Shown here piece after piece: positions 16,263-29,410 of a stretch of 64,000 nt of DNA. Location: NCBI RefSeq assembly GCF_036250735.1, contig NZ_CP109430.1, positions 9,362,001-9,426,000 on the forward strand, given 5' to 3'. The translations under genes were made by a program, and so were the position numbers. This stretch comes from Streptosporangium sp. NBC_01495. Lineage in GTDB: Bacteria > Actinomycetota > Actinomycetes > Streptosporangiales > Streptosporangiaceae. Below the pieces are notes generated by a model. It did no database searches. It was given only the letters and a program-made list of their open reading frames with translations, and was not told where the DNA came from. The stretch's first letter is position 1. Every line of letters begins with the position of its first letter.

Positions 16263-17057
16263 TCAGCCCTCGGCGAGCTGGCGTCCCCGGTCCCTGGCGG
16301 CCTCGATGGCGGCCAGGAAGGCGGCACGGACGCTGTGCCGCTCCAACTCGGCGATGGCCGCGATGGTCGTACCGCCCGGCGAGGTGACCGCCTCGCGGAG
16401 GATCACCGGGTGCTCCCCCGAGTCACGGAGCATGATCGCCGCCCCGACGATCGACTGGGTGATCATGTCGAGGGCGGTGGCGCGGGGCATGCCGAGCAGG
16501 ATGCCGGCGTCGACCATGGCCTCGACCAGGTAGAAGAAGTAGGCGGGACCGCTGCCAGACAGGGCCGTGGCCGCGTCCTGCTGCGACTCGGGGATGCGCA
16601 GCACCTTGCCGACCGGGCTGAACAGGTCCTCGGCTCGCTTGAGGTGCTCCTCGGAGGCGTGCGCGCCCGCCGAGATCACGCTCATCGCCTCGTCGACCAG
16701 CACCGGCGTGTTGGACATGACCCGGACCACCGGGATCTCGGCACCGAGCCGCGACTCGACGAACGAGGTCGTGATCCCCGCCGCCGCCGAGACCACCAGG
16801 CGGTCGGCCGGGATGTGCCCCGCGATCTCGGCGAGCAGGGCCCCCATGTCCTGCGGCTTGACCGCGAGGATGATCGTGTCCGCGTCCTTGGCCGCCTCGG
16901 CGTTGGAGGCCACCCGCACGCCGTACCGCTCCGCGAGGGCCTGGCCCCGCTCGGCGCGCCGCGCCGTCGCGATCACGTCGCCCGGCTTGAACCCGGCCCT
17001 GAGCAGCCCGGACAGCAGGGCCTCCCCCATCTTGCCGGTTCCAAGAATCGCGATCAT
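16263..17057 (-). CDS. proC: Pyrroline-5-carboxylate reductase
   Basis: 264 residues, family length. It reduces 1-pyrroline-5-carboxylate to proline with NAD(P)H. The N-terminal Rossmann motif is IAILGTGKMGEALLSGLLRAG. AVKPQDMGALLAEIA, VVSAAAGITTSF, RVMSNTPVLVDEAMSVIS and the C-terminal signature TALSGSGPAYFFYLVEAMVD with SPGGTTIAAI are all clear. It stands alone, with 280 bp to acuC. No regulator site was recognised. Confidence 0.97.
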   Translation of the reverse strand: MIAILGTGKMGEALLSGLLRAGFKPGDVIATARRAERGQALAERYGVRVASNAEAAKDADTIILAVKPQDMGALLAEIAGHIPADRLVVSAAAGITTSFVESRLGAEIPVVRVMSNTPVLVDEAMSVISAGAHASEEHLKRAEDLFSPVGKVLRIPESQQDAATALSGSGPAYFFYLVEAMVDAGILLGMPRATALDMITQSIVGAAIMLRDSGEHPVILREAVTSPGGTTIAAIAELERHSVRAAFLAAIEAARDRGRQLAEG

Positions 17058-17259
17058 GTGAGCACCTCGAAATAGTGGATCGGAACTCCCCGCAGCCTAT
17101 CGGCCCCGCCACCGGAGGGAATCATCCCGGCCACCGGCGGGAATCATTCCGCGTAACCGCCACCGGTGACGTGTGGCCACCCATCTCGACGATCGTGGTG
17201 ATGTGATGTCGGAGCGTCCTGAACCTCTCCCGGCCCCGATCCGTCTTAGGGGTATGCGT

Positions 17260-17745
17260 ATGATCGCGACCTCTATCCTGGCCGGAAGCCTTCTGCTGGC
17301 ACCGGGCTGCGGCACCGAACCCAGCGCCACGATCGCCGCCTCTCCCTCGCGACCGATGAGTCAGGCCACCTCCATCCCCGGCAGCCCCTCCGCGCCGGCG
17401 GGCCACAGCGTGGCTCCCCGGGAGGAGCCCACGAGCGGTGCTCCCAAACCGACGAAACCCGAGGGCCACACCGACAACCCCCGCAAGGTCAGGTGGCTGA
17501 AGGCCAAGCCGTCCCAGGACGGCCGGAGCCTGCGGATCACCTGGTGGTCCGGAGTGGAGCCGTGCAACGTGCTCGACCGGGTCACCGTGCGCGAGACCTC
17601 CAAGCGGGTGACCGTCACCCTCTGGGAGGGTCCGAGCAGCAAGGCCCAGAACGTCGCCTGCATCGAGATCGCCATCCAGAAGGTGACGACCGTCAAGCTC
17701 AAGAAGCCCCTCGGCTCCCGCAAGGTGGTCGACGGCGCCCGCTGA
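17260..17745 (+). CDS. Putative secreted lipoprotein
   Basis: 161 residues of unknown family. MIATSILAGSLLLAPGCGTE is a short lipoprotein signal peptide with the putative lipid-attachment Cys at about residue 17 (APGC, slightly off consensus). A Ser/Pro/Thr-rich linker (to about 75) and a compact C-terminal domain follow (KVRWLKAKPSQDGRSLRITW, CNVLDRVTVRETSKRVTVTL, NVACIEIAIQKVTTVKLKKP) with two further Cys that could pair. The ATG at 17260 has AGGGG seven bases upstream; the ATG at 17254 is too close to it. It stands alone before the dnaK operon. Confidence 0.75.
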   Translation: MIATSILAGSLLLAPGCGTEPSATIAASPSRPMSQATSIPGSPSAPAGHSVAPREEPTSGAPKPTKPEGHTDNPRKVRWLKAKPSQDGRSLRITWWSGVEPCNVLDRVTVRETSKRVTVTLWEGPSSKAQNVACIEIAIQKVTTVKLKKPLGSRKVVDGAR

Positions 17746-18028
17746 CGCGGCCCCTCGCAACGAAGACGCCATAGACGGCGAAGACACCGGAGACGGCGGA
17801 AGACGCCATGCCGGAGTACGCCCCTCGCGGGCGGCGGTGGCCGAGCCACCCTTCTTCGGGGCGAACCTCGTCCCGGGGGAAGGGCCGGGCGTCGCACGAG
17901 TCCCATGGGCGGTGATCTGACGGCTCCGGTCACCGCCCGGGAACATTCGCGCTCGTTCCCTCGTCAGAGGGGATGGCGGGCACCATTTTGCCTCCCCGTA
18001 AACCGGGAATGCCGCCGCGCGGCCGAAG

Positions 18029-18049
18029 GTTGAGCCCAGTAGACTCAAG
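18029..18049. promoter_or_regulatory. HAIR element 1 (HspR operator) upstream of dnaK
   Basis: The arms GTTGAGC and ACTCAAG with a 7-bp spacer match the HAIR consensus CTTGAGT-N7-ACTCAAG at 12 of 14 positions. It lies just upstream of the -35 box of the dnaK promoter. Confidence 0.88.
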
Positions 18050-18053
18050 TCGT

Positions 18054-18082
18054 TTGACAAACGTCACACGAGGTTCCACTAT
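18054..18082 (+). promoter_or_regulatory. dnaK promoter (-35 TTGACA, -10 CACTAT)
   Basis: TTGACA at 18054-18059 and CACTAT at 18077-18082 are separated by 17 bp. The two HAIR sites bracket it, which fits repression by HspR. Confidence 0.65.
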
Positions 18083-18100
18083 GAGTCTCATCGACTCAAC
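18080..18100. promoter_or_regulatory. HAIR element 2 (HspR operator) over the dnaK start region
   Basis: TATGAGT-N7-ACTCAAC matches the HAIR consensus at 11 of 14 positions. It overlaps the -10 and the probable transcription start, the classical place for a repressor site. Confidence 0.75.
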
Positions 18101-18121
18101 TTTGACTACAAGGACGTACTC

Positions 18122-19999
<1,878 letters not shown>

Positions 20000-20027
20000 C
20001 GGTCGGAAAGCCGAGGGGAGCACCAGC

Positions 20028-20645
20028 GTGAGCACGCGCGAGAACGGTTCCGAGGAGGAGCCGGTGATCCGCGACAACCGGAAGATAGACCCGGAGACGG
20101 GGCAGGTACGCGAGGCGAAGCCGGCCGAGACCACGGGCCAGAACGACAAGGAGCAGGCGTCCGACAGGCCGCCGTCCTCCCTGGCGTCCGACCTGGCCTC
20201 GATCGAGCTGGCCACCCAGCTCGCCGAGCGCACCGCGGACCTGCAGCGCCTTCAGGCCGAGTATTCCAACTATCGCAAGCGGGTCGAGCGGGACCGCGTG
20301 GCGGTCAAGGAGCAGGCGGTGGCCGGCGTGCTGGCCGAGCTGCTGCCGGTCCTCGACGACATCGGCCGGGCCCGCGACCACGGGGAGCTGACCGGCGGTT
20401 TCGCCAAGGTGAGCGAGTCGCTGGAGGCGGCCACCGGGAAGCTGGGGCTGAGCACCTTCGGCACCAAGGGTGAGCCGTTCGACCCGACGGTGCACGAGGC
20501 TCTGATGCACAGCTACTCCCCCGACGTCACGGAGCCGACCTGCGTGGAGATCCTGCAGCCCGGTTACCGGATCGGCGAGCGAGTGCTCCGCCCCGCGCGC
20601 GTCGCGGTCGCGGAGCCAGAAGAGCCCGCCGCGGACGACAACTGA
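20028..20645 (+). CDS. grpE: Nucleotide exchange factor GrpE
   Basis: 205 residues. It releases ADP from DnaK. An acidic, disordered N-terminus (about 1-60) precedes the long dimerisation helix (LAERTADLQRLQAEYSNYRK) and the beta-wing domain with PFDPTVHEALMHSYSPDV and ILQPGYRIGERVLRPARVAV. The GTG at 20028 has GGGGAG about eight bases upstream and lies 28 bp after dnaK; the earlier frame to 19890 overlaps dnaK and is rejected. Confidence 0.96.
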   Translation: MSTRENGSEEEPVIRDNRKIDPETGQVREAKPAETTGQNDKEQASDRPPSSLASDLASIELATQLAERTADLQRLQAEYSNYRKRVERDRVAVKEQAVAGVLAELLPVLDDIGRARDHGELTGGFAKVSESLEAATGKLGLSTFGTKGEPFDPTVHEALMHSYSPDVTEPTCVEILQPGYRIGERVLRPARVAVAEPEEPAADDN

Positions 20646-20679
20646 CACCCCCACATCTGATCTCTGAGAAGGAACGTAG

Positions 20680-21879
20680 ATGAGCACCAAGGACTACCTG
20701 GAGAAGGACTACTACGCCGTCCTTGGTGTGCCCAAGACCGCTACGGCCGACGAGATCAAGAAGGCGTACCGGAAGCTGGCCAGGCAGTATCACCCGGACG
20801 CCAACCCCGGCAGCTCGACGGCCTCCGAGAGCACCGCCAAGTTCAAGGAGGTCTCGGAGGCGTACGACATCCTTTCCGACACCAAGCGCCGCAAGGAGTA
20901 CGACGAGGCGCGGACGCTGTTCGGATCGGGCCTCGGCGGCTACGCCGGGGGCGGGGGGGCTCCGCGCTCGGGCGGTTTCCCGTTCGACCTGGGGGACCTG
21001 TTCGGGGGGACCGGCCAGCAGCAGCAGAGCGGCACCGGAGAGCGCATCGGCGACATCTTCGGCGGGCTCTTCAACCGGGGCGGCGCGAGCCGCCCCGGGG
21101 GGACCGCGACCAGGGCGCGGCGCGGCCAGGACATCGAGTCCGAGGTCTCGCTCTCCTTCTCCGAGGCGGTGGAGGGCACCACGGTGTCGCTCCGCCTGAC
21201 CAGTTCCTCCGCGTGCAACGGATGCGGAGGCACCGGCGCCAAGGCCGGAACCACCCCGCGGGTCTGCCCGACCTGCGAGGGCACCGGGGCGGCCAGCCGC
21301 AACCTCGGCAACTTCGCCTTCTCCGAGCCGTGCCGCGACTGCAAGGGCCGCGGCCTGCTGGTGGACGACCCGTGCCCGGTGTGCGACGGGAGCGGGCGGG
21401 GCAAGAGCACCCGCACGATCCAGGCCCGCATCCCGGCGGGGGTCGGCGACAACCAGCGCATCAAGCTCAAGGCCAAGGGCGCGCCCGGCGAGAACGGCGG
21501 TCCCGCCGGTGACCTCTACGTCCAGATCCACGTCAAGCCGCACCCCGTGTTCGGCAGGACGGGAGAGAACCTGACGGTCACCGTCCCGGTGACCTTCACC
21601 GAGGCCGCGCTGGGCGCCGAGATCAAGGTGCCGATCCTGAAGGGGCTGCCGGTCACGCTGCGCATCCCCGAGGGCACCCCGAACGGCCGCACCTTCCGGG
21701 TGCGCGGCAGGGGCGTGGCGCGCAAGGACGGCACCAAGGGCGACCTGCTCGCCACGATCGAGGTCCTGGTGCCGCAGCAACTGGAGGACAAGGCGAGGGG
21801 CGCCCTTGAGGAGTTCCGCGACGCCACCTCGGGTGGTGACCCGCGGGCGGACCTGATCGAACAGGCCAGAAGCGAGTAG
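20680..21879 (+). CDS. dnaJ: Co-chaperone DnaJ (Hsp40, type I)
   Basis: 399 residues. The J domain is at about 5-75 with the HPD motif in [12 protein letters not shown], then a Gly-rich region (about 85-150). Four zinc repeats follow, [24 protein letters not shown] and CPVCDGSG (about 183-245), and the C-terminal substrate-binding domain. It stimulates DnaK ATPase and delivers substrates. AAGGAA lies upstream of the ATG. It lies 34 bp after grpE and ends 2 bp before hspR. Confidence 0.98.
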   Translation: MSTKDYLEKDYYAVLGVPKTATADEIKKAYRKLARQYHPDANPGSSTASESTAKFKEVSEAYDILSDTKRRKEYDEARTLFGSGLGGYAGGGGAPRSGGFPFDLGDLFGGTGQQQQSGTGERIGDIFGGLFNRGGASRPGGTATRARRGQDIESEVSLSFSEAVEGTTVSLRLTSSSACNGCGGTGAKAGTTPRVCPTCEGTGAASRNLGNFAFSEPCRDCKGRGLLVDDPCPVCDGSGRGKSTRTIQARIPAGVGDNQRIKLKAKGAPGENGGPAGDLYVQIHVKPHPVFGRTGENLTVTVPVTFTEAALGAEIKVPILKGLPVTLRIPEGTPNGRTFRVRGRGVARKDGTKGDLLATIEVLVPQQLEDKARGALEEFRDATSGGDPRADLIEQARSE

Positions 21880-21881
21880 CC

Positions 21882-22229
21882 ATGGAAGCCAACTACTTCG
21901 ATCTGTCGGACGACACACCCGTCTACGTGATCTCGGTGGCCGCCCAGCTGTCGGGTCTGCATCCGCAGACCCTGCGCCAGTACGACCGTCTCGGCCTGGT
22001 CAGTCCGGGCCGTACGGCGGGACGCGGACGCCTGTACTCCACCCGCGACATCGTGATGCTCCGCGAGGTCCAGCGGCTCTCCCAGGAGGAGGGCATCAAC
22101 CTCGCGGGCATCAAGCGAATCCTGGTCCTCGAGACGGAGGCCCTGCGCCTGCGTGACGAGAACCACCGCCTGCGCGCGGAGATGAACATGATCCGCGCGC
22201 TCATCCAGTACCAGCTGCCCCCCGCCTGA
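21882..22229 (+). CDS. hspR: Heat-shock repressor HspR (MerR family)
   Basis: 115 residues. The MerR winged helix is VYVISVAAQLSGLHPQTLRQ, then YDRLGLVSPGRTAGRGRLYS, followed by the helix that reads the operator and a short coiled coil (LETEALRLRDENHRLRAEMN). HspR binds HAIR elements, with DnaK as co-repressor in Streptomyces. Both known partners are here: dnaK in the same operon, and two HAIR sites at its promoter. The start is 2 bp after dnaJ. Confidence 0.97.
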   Translation: MEANYFDLSDDTPVYVISVAAQLSGLHPQTLRQYDRLGLVSPGRTAGRGRLYSTRDIVMLREVQRLSQEEGINLAGIKRILVLETEALRLRDENHRLRAEMNMIRALIQYQLPPA

Positions 22230-22362
22230 GACTCCGTCCCGCGCCTTGGGGACGCACCTGTGACCGGGCCCGTGAGAACGCGTCGGCGCACAGGGCTCCG
22301 TGAGGACGCGCCGGGCCGGCGTCGCCATCGAACACAGCACTTTCGAGTGAGGCCTGACAAGC

Positions 22363-24945
<2,583 letters not shown>

Positions 24946-25065
24946 CCGCGACCGGACGTGGCCCGGTAATGGCTTGACCACCATTGAGCTAAGCGCGCCC
25001 CTGAACGAGACCCCCCTGTTACGTTCGGTTTTCGTCGGATTACCTAACGCAACAGGGGGATGCGC

Positions 25066-26730
25066 ATGTCGAACTCATCACGGAACATCCGGGGAGTCCT
25101 CGCGGCGGCGGTGCTCACGGTCGGCGCCGGCCTGACGATGGCCTCTCCGGCTTCGGCGCAGGTCGTGCCCTGCCAGGAGCCGGGCACAACGGCGGGGGTG
25201 CTGGGGGCGCCGGGAGCGGTGGAGCCCGAGTGCGAGGAGACCGGCGCCGTCGGGACCGCCGCGACCCCCGAGGGGGCACAGACCGCGAGCGGCGTCGTGA
25301 CGCCGCTGATCACGGACGACGCCGTGACGCTGCCGGCCGCGAGCACCGGTGAGGCGCAGACGGCGGCGGGCGGCACGGAGCTGCCCGCGACGGAGACGCC
25401 CGCGACGGTGAGCAGCGTGGAGACGCCCGCAGCGGTGAGCAGCGTGGAGACGCCCGCAGCGGTGAGCAGCGTGGAAACGCCCGCGACGCCGACGACGACG
25501 AGCGGCGCGGAGACGATGCCCGCGATGCCCGCGACGATGAGTGGCGCGGAGACGCCGGTGCTCGCGGCCGGTGCCGGGGCACCGGTGGCCGCGACCGTCG
25601 GTGAGACGTCCGTGACCGCGGACCGGCTCGCACGCGTCACCGGCCTGCCCGAGCTCTCCCTCTCCCAGCCCTCCGCCGTGGTCAGCTTCGCCGACGCCGG
25701 GGGCGTCGCCGCGGGCACCGGCTTCCACACCCTGCCCTTCGGGCTGTCAAGTCTTCCCGGTCACGAGTGGACGAACTCGTGGGTGAGTGTCATGGCCGAG
25801 GCACCGGACCTGCCCGGCCTGCCGGGCACGCCTGGCGCTCCCGGCGACGGCATCAGCTGGCTGCGGGCCCCGGCACCCCCGGCGCCCAGCGAGCTCATCG
25901 AGGCACCGGCCGCACCGGATGTGGCGGTCGCGCCGATCGCAGCGGATGCACCGGTCACGCCGGCCGCGCCGATCGCAGCAGTCGCGGCGGATGCGCCGGT
26001 CACGCCGGTCACGGCGGATGCACCGGTCGCGGCGGATGCACCGGTCACGGCGGTCACGCCGGTCACGGCGGTCGCACCGGTCACGCCAGATGCATCGGTC
26101 ACGCTGGCCGCGCCGGTCGCAGCGGATGCGGCGGTCGCGCCGATCGCAGCGGATGCACCGGTCACGCCGGCCGCGCCGATCGCAGCGGATGCGCCGGTCG
26201 CAGCAGTCGCGGCGGATGTGCCGGTCACGCCGGTCACGGCGGATGCACCCGTCGCGGCGGTCACGCCGGTCGCACCGGTCACGCCAGATGCACCGGTCAC
26301 GCTGGCCGCGCCGATCGCAGCGGATGCGCCGGTCGCACCGGTCGCGGCGGTCACGCCGGTCGCACTGGCCGCGCCAGCCACGCTGGCCACGCTGGCCAAC
26401 GAGCCCGCATCCCCGATGTCGGCCCCCACCCCGACGGACGCCGTCACCGAGAACCTGCCGACGGCCGACATGCCCGCCGCCAGTGCGCCCTCCCCCGACA
26501 TGCCCGCGGTGGAGCCGCCGGCCGCCGTAAACCCGGAGCCCCCCGCGCTGCCGGACGCTCCCGCGGCCGGCGAGGCCACGACGGAGAGCACCACGAGCGA
26601 GGCCACGACGAGCGAGGCCACGACGGAAGGCACCACGGGCGGCACCACTGCGGAGGGCACCGCGGCGGTTCCCGCCCTTCCCGCCCTTCCCTCGCTGGAG
26701 GGGACGCTCCCGGCCCTCGACGCGAAGTAA
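25066..26730 (+). CDS. Secreted Ala/Pro/Thr/Val-rich low-complexity protein
   Basis: About 554 residues, no recognised domain. A Sec signal peptide (basic N-terminus, AAAVLTVGAGLTMASPASAQ, cut after ASA) is followed by two Cys (VPCQEPG and EPECEET) that could form a disulfide. Tandem VETPA-type repeats, a short unique stretch (GFHTLPFGLSSLPGHEWTNS) and about 160 residues of APVT/AADAPV repeats follow, then a Thr/Glu-rich tail. No LPXTG sorting signal is visible. The ATG at 25066 has AGGGGG six bases upstream; the ATG at 25060 overlaps that site. It may be a flexible cell-surface or wall-associated protein; function is unknown. Confidence 0.75.
   Translation: MSNSSRNIRGVLAAAVLTVGAGLTMASPASAQVVPCQEPGTTAGVLGAPGAVEPECEETGAVGTAATPEGAQTASGVVTPLITDDAVTLPAASTGEAQTAAGGTELPATETPATVSSVETPAAVSSVETPAAVSSVETPATPTTTSGAETMPAMPATMSGAETPVLAAGAGAPVAATVGETSVTADRLARVTGLPELSLSQPSAVVSFADAGGVAAGTGFHTLPFGLSSLPGHEWTNSWVSVMAEAPDLPGLPGTPGAPGDGISWLRAPAPPAPSELIEAPAAPDVAVAPIAADAPVTPAAPIAAVAADAPVTPVTADAPVAADAPVTAVTPVTAVAPVTPDASVTLAAPVAADAAVAPIAADAPVTPAAPIAADAPVAAVAADVPVTPVTADAPVAAVTPVAPVTPDAPVTLAAPIAADAPVAPVAAVTPVALAAPATLATLANEPASPMSAPTPTDAVTENLPTADMPAASAPSPDMPAVEPPAAVNPEPPALPDAPAAGEATTESTTSEATTSEATTEGTTGGTTAEGTAAVPALPALPSLEGTLPALDAK
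25408..25488 (+). repeat. Three 27-bp repeats in the secreted protein gene
   Basis: GTGAGCAGCGTGGAGACGCC plus CGCAGCG recurs at 25408, 25435 and 25462, coding VSSVETPAA. Confidence 0.9.
25919..26396 (+). repeat. Degenerate 15-18 bp repeats coding (A)ADAPVTPV
   Basis: About thirty imperfect copies of words such as GCGGATGCACCGGTCACG, with higher-order duplication: VAPIAADAPVTPAAPIAA occurs twice, starting near 25926 and 26135. All changes keep the reading frame. Confidence 0.85.
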
Positions 26731-26872
26731 GCGCGAAGTAGGAGGCGGTGAATCGGCCACCGGTCCGCGGACCGGTACGGATCCACCGCCAAACCGTAGC
26801 GGGGGAGGGTCGTGCCTCACGGGGCACGGCCCTCCCCTGCCGCGTGTCAGGTCGGCGGGGCCGGGGGAGTCG

Positions 26873-27412
26873 TCAGTGCGAGGCGTCCAGGAGGGCGTCG
26901 AGCTCGTCCTCGGGGAGGCCGAGGTCGACGCGGATCCGGTAGCGGGTTCTGAGCAGGGCGATGTGCTCGCCGCTGCCCTCCACCGCCCGGTGCGCCCCCT
27001 CGGTGGCCCACTGATGGGCCTCTCCCAGGTCGCCGTAGGCGACGAGGGTCTCGGCGACCGTGAGGGCGGTGGCCGCGGTGACGTCACCGACGGCGCGGAT
27101 CGCCGCGATCACCTCCCTCGCCTCGTCCGGCCGTTCGAGCTCGAAGAGGGTGTCGGCGATCCCTGCCCGAGGATCGACGCTCACCTCGCCGCCGTCGTCC
27201 ATCGCCCGCTGGAAGCAGTCGAAGGCCCGGGCCGGCTGTCCGGCCTGCCGCCACTCCTCGGCGGCGAGCACGAGGATCGCCGCCCGTGATATGTCGCCGG
27301 ACGCGTACGCCTCGACCAGGGCTTCGAGTCGTCGGGCCAGGTCTTCGTGATCGTCGGCCAGAAGTGCCTGCTCAAGCAATCGATCAAGTTGCTCACGTGT
27401 CACATGCGCCAC
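26873..27412 (-). CDS. TPR-like helical protein
   Basis: 179 residues, almost entirely alpha-helical repeats (RRLEALVEAYASGDISRAAI, AFDCFQRAMDDGGEVSVDPR, IADTLFELERPDEAREVIAA, ETLVAYGDLGEAHQWATEGA). This suggests a tetratricopeptide-like scaffold, cytoplasmic with no signal. The GTG at 27412 is preceded by TACTCT and a 6-bp gap, an arrangement typical of leaderless transcripts. A second in-frame GTG lies at 27403. The open frame reaching 28006 is a GC shadow. The partner is unknown. Confidence 0.7.
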   Translation of the reverse strand: MAHVTREQLDRLLEQALLADDHEDLARRLEALVEAYASGDISRAAILVLAAEEWRQAGQPARAFDCFQRAMDDGGEVSVDPRAGIADTLFELERPDEAREVIAAIRAVGDVTAATALTVAETLVAYGDLGEAHQWATEGAHRAVEGSGEHIALLRTRYRIRVDLGLPEDELDALLDASH

Positions 27413-27575
27413 ATCGCGAGAGTACCGAGCGACGCTCGACCGCGTACGGCCAACGGCAGGTATTGGCCACGTTACCTTAGGCAAACGAACGACTACGCTG
27501 CGCGTTTTTCCCCAGCAAAACGGGCATATGAGCAACGAGTCCTGCCAGAGGAGAGTGTCACGGGGAGGAGCCGCG

Positions 27576-28292
27576 ATGGGCATGTCCAAGCAGACATCGT
27601 TCACGTTGATGCTCCTCCTGGCCTTCTCGGTGATCGTTCCGGGGTCCGCCGGATACCTGTCGGTCAAGATGGAGGAGCTCGGGCAGGCCCACCGGGAGCT
27701 GGTCACCCTGGAGAACCGGATCCGTGACGAGAGGCTCGCCGCCCGGATCAAGAAAGTCGAACGAACCCGCCGGGACCGGCGGCTCCAGCCGGTCATCGCG
27801 TCCGACGGCGAGCCCTGCGATCCCCCCGGAAGGTCCCGCGACGAGCCGGGGACGCGGTCGTCCGGGCCCGCGGCGGTCGTGCCGGTGCCGGTGGCGGACG
27901 CGGGACGGCCGCACGAGAAGCGGCTGCGCGCGCGGAGACACGTCGTCCAGAGACACGTCCCGCAGGCACAGAACGCCCGGGAACGGGACGCGCGCGCACC
28001 GGACACGCGGGGGCCGGGAACGCCGTGGCAGGACGTACGGGAGCCCGCGGAGCAGAGACTGACGGCGCAGGGGCGCCCCGGGGCCGGGATGACCGGCGAG
28101 GCCGCTCCCCTGGAGCGGTGGTCCCAGCTCGAACGCCGGGGCAGGCGGCATCAGGAGGGGGAGGCACGGGAGGAGCACGCGTCCACCGCGCCGGACGCGG
28201 TCGGCGTCGAGAGCCCGCCGGAGGGCACCGGCGCGTCCCCCGGCGAGGGTTCCCCTCCCGGCCCCTCTCAGACCGGGACGCGGGCAAACTGA
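27576..28292 (+). CDS. Single-pass membrane protein with a charged, Arg/Pro-rich tail
   Basis: 238 residues, no known family. SFTLMLLLAFSVIVPGSAGY (about 8-27) is a signal anchor, followed by a short predicted coiled coil (KMEELGQAHRELVTLENRIR) and a long disordered tail rich in Arg, Pro, Glu and Gly. The ATG at 27576 has GGGGAGGAG five bases upstream; the frame open to 27528 is rejected. The last codons (PSQTGTRAN) lie inside a 45-bp repeat array that continues to the convergent tetR gene. The coding assignment rests on the ribosome site and TM; the tail is less certain. Confidence 0.65.
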   Translation: MGMSKQTSFTLMLLLAFSVIVPGSAGYLSVKMEELGQAHRELVTLENRIRDERLAARIKKVERTRRDRRLQPVIASDGEPCDPPGRSRDEPGTRSSGPAAVVPVPVADAGRPHEKRLRARRHVVQRHVPQAQNARERDARAPDTRGPGTPWQDVREPAEQRLTAQGRPGAGMTGEAAPLERWSQLERRGRRHQEGEAREEHASTAPDAVGVESPPEGTGASPGEGSPPGPSQTGTRAN

Positions 28293-28530
28293 CGGCTCGG
28301 CTCCCGGGCCCCTCAGACCGAGACTCGGGTGAACTGACGGTTCAGCCCTCGGGCCCCTCAAGTCAAGACACGGACGAACCGACGGCTCGGCTCCCGGCTC
28401 CTCTCGGACCGGGACGCGGGCGAACCGACGGCTCGGCTCCCGGCCTCCTCAGACCGAGACTCGGGCGAACCGACGGCTCGATCCTCGAACGCCTCAGGCC
28501 GAGACGCGGGCGAACTGACGGTTCAGGTAG
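28262..28530. repeat. 45-bp tandem array, six copies, joining two convergent 3' ends
   Basis: The core GGGCGAAC(T/C)GACGG recurs at 28291, 28336, 28381, 28427, 28472 and 28517 (periods 45, 45, 46, 45, 45). The rightmost copy is the last codons and stop of tetR; the leftmost contains the stop of the membrane-protein gene. Each unit also has short CTCGG and CCGAG arms that could form hairpins. Confidence 0.93.
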
Positions 28531-29165
28531 CCGCGGATGAGGCGCTTGGCCTCGGCCACGATCTCCGGGGCACCGTTCGGATCGCGTCGGAAGGCCAGCT
28601 TGAGCACGGCGTCCCCGGCCTCCACCGCGACGAGGATCGCCAGGTCGAACTCCTCGCTGTCGGCCAGCCCGTACTCCTCCAGGAGAAGGCCGCGCAACCG
28701 TCCGGCGATCACCGTGTTGTTGTCGGACCCGGCGTCGAGCAGGTTGAGGTCGACCACGTCGCCGAAGTGCAGGGACCGGAAACCCGGGACGGTCCTGTGC
28801 ATCTCCACGTACTCGTCGATGATCGCGTCGACCGCGTCCCACCAGCCCTTGTAGTCCTCCGACAGGAAGCGCCGGCCGATCCGGGAGACGAACCCCTCCA
28901 CGTGGCGCCGGGTCACCGCCTGGGTGAGGGCCCGCTTGTCGGGGAAGAACTGGTAGACCGAACCGATCGCGACCCCCGCGCGTTCGGCGATCCTCGTGGT
29001 GGAGAGCGCGTCGTAGCCGATCTCGTCCAGCAGGTCGGCACACGCGTCGAGCATCCGCTCGACACGTCGCGCGCTCCGTCGTTGGGTGGGTTGACGCCGC
29101 AGTGGAGCCTCTCCGGGCTCCTCGCAGGACATGGTGGACACCACACCATCTTGCCCCTCTGACAC
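28494..29165 (-). CDS. TetR family transcriptional regulator
   Basis: 223 residues. The N-terminal HTH is RRVERMLDACADLLDEIGYD, ALSTTRIAERAGVAIGSVYQ and FFPDKRALTQAVTRRH (about 30-85). The C-terminal ligand domain has FGDVVDLNLLDAGSDNNTVI and ILVAVEAGDAVLKLAFRRD. The start is either GTG 29165 or ATG 29132; neither has a good ribosome site. Its last eight codons and stop form one unit of the 45-bp array. It has no evident divergent target, and the ligand is unknown. Confidence 0.88.
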   Translation of the reverse strand: MSEGQDGVVSTMSCEEPGEAPLRRQPTQRRSARRVERMLDACADLLDEIGYDALSTTRIAERAGVAIGSVYQFFPDKRALTQAVTRRHVEGFVSRIGRRFLSEDYKGWWDAVDAIIDEYVEMHRTVPGFRSLHFGDVVDLNLLDAGSDNNTVIAGRLRGLLLEEYGLADSEEFDLAILVAVEAGDAVLKLAFRRDPNGAPEIVAEAKRLIRGYLNRQFARVSA

Positions 29166-29410
29166 GCCGGGGTCAGTGCTTATTCGTCAATCGCGAGATT
29201 TCTCCACCCCCGGTGAGCCGGACGAACCCGGCGCGGCGACGCGTGAGCGCCGGGGAGGTCCGCGAGAGCGTGTGGCCGATCCCGCCCTCCGCGTTCACGG
29301 CGACGACGGGCGGGGTCACGGTGACGGCGCGGACGATGCCGGCCCGCCGCGTCACGGCCCCCTGTCGCACGGGGTGTCCGGAACGTCTTCCGTCGCCGCT
29401 CCGGCCGGGA

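Noticed and set aside
22230-22362. HAIR element in front of clpB
   Set aside because: The only inverted repeat (CACTTTCGAGTG) does not fit CTTGAGT-N7-ACTCAAG.
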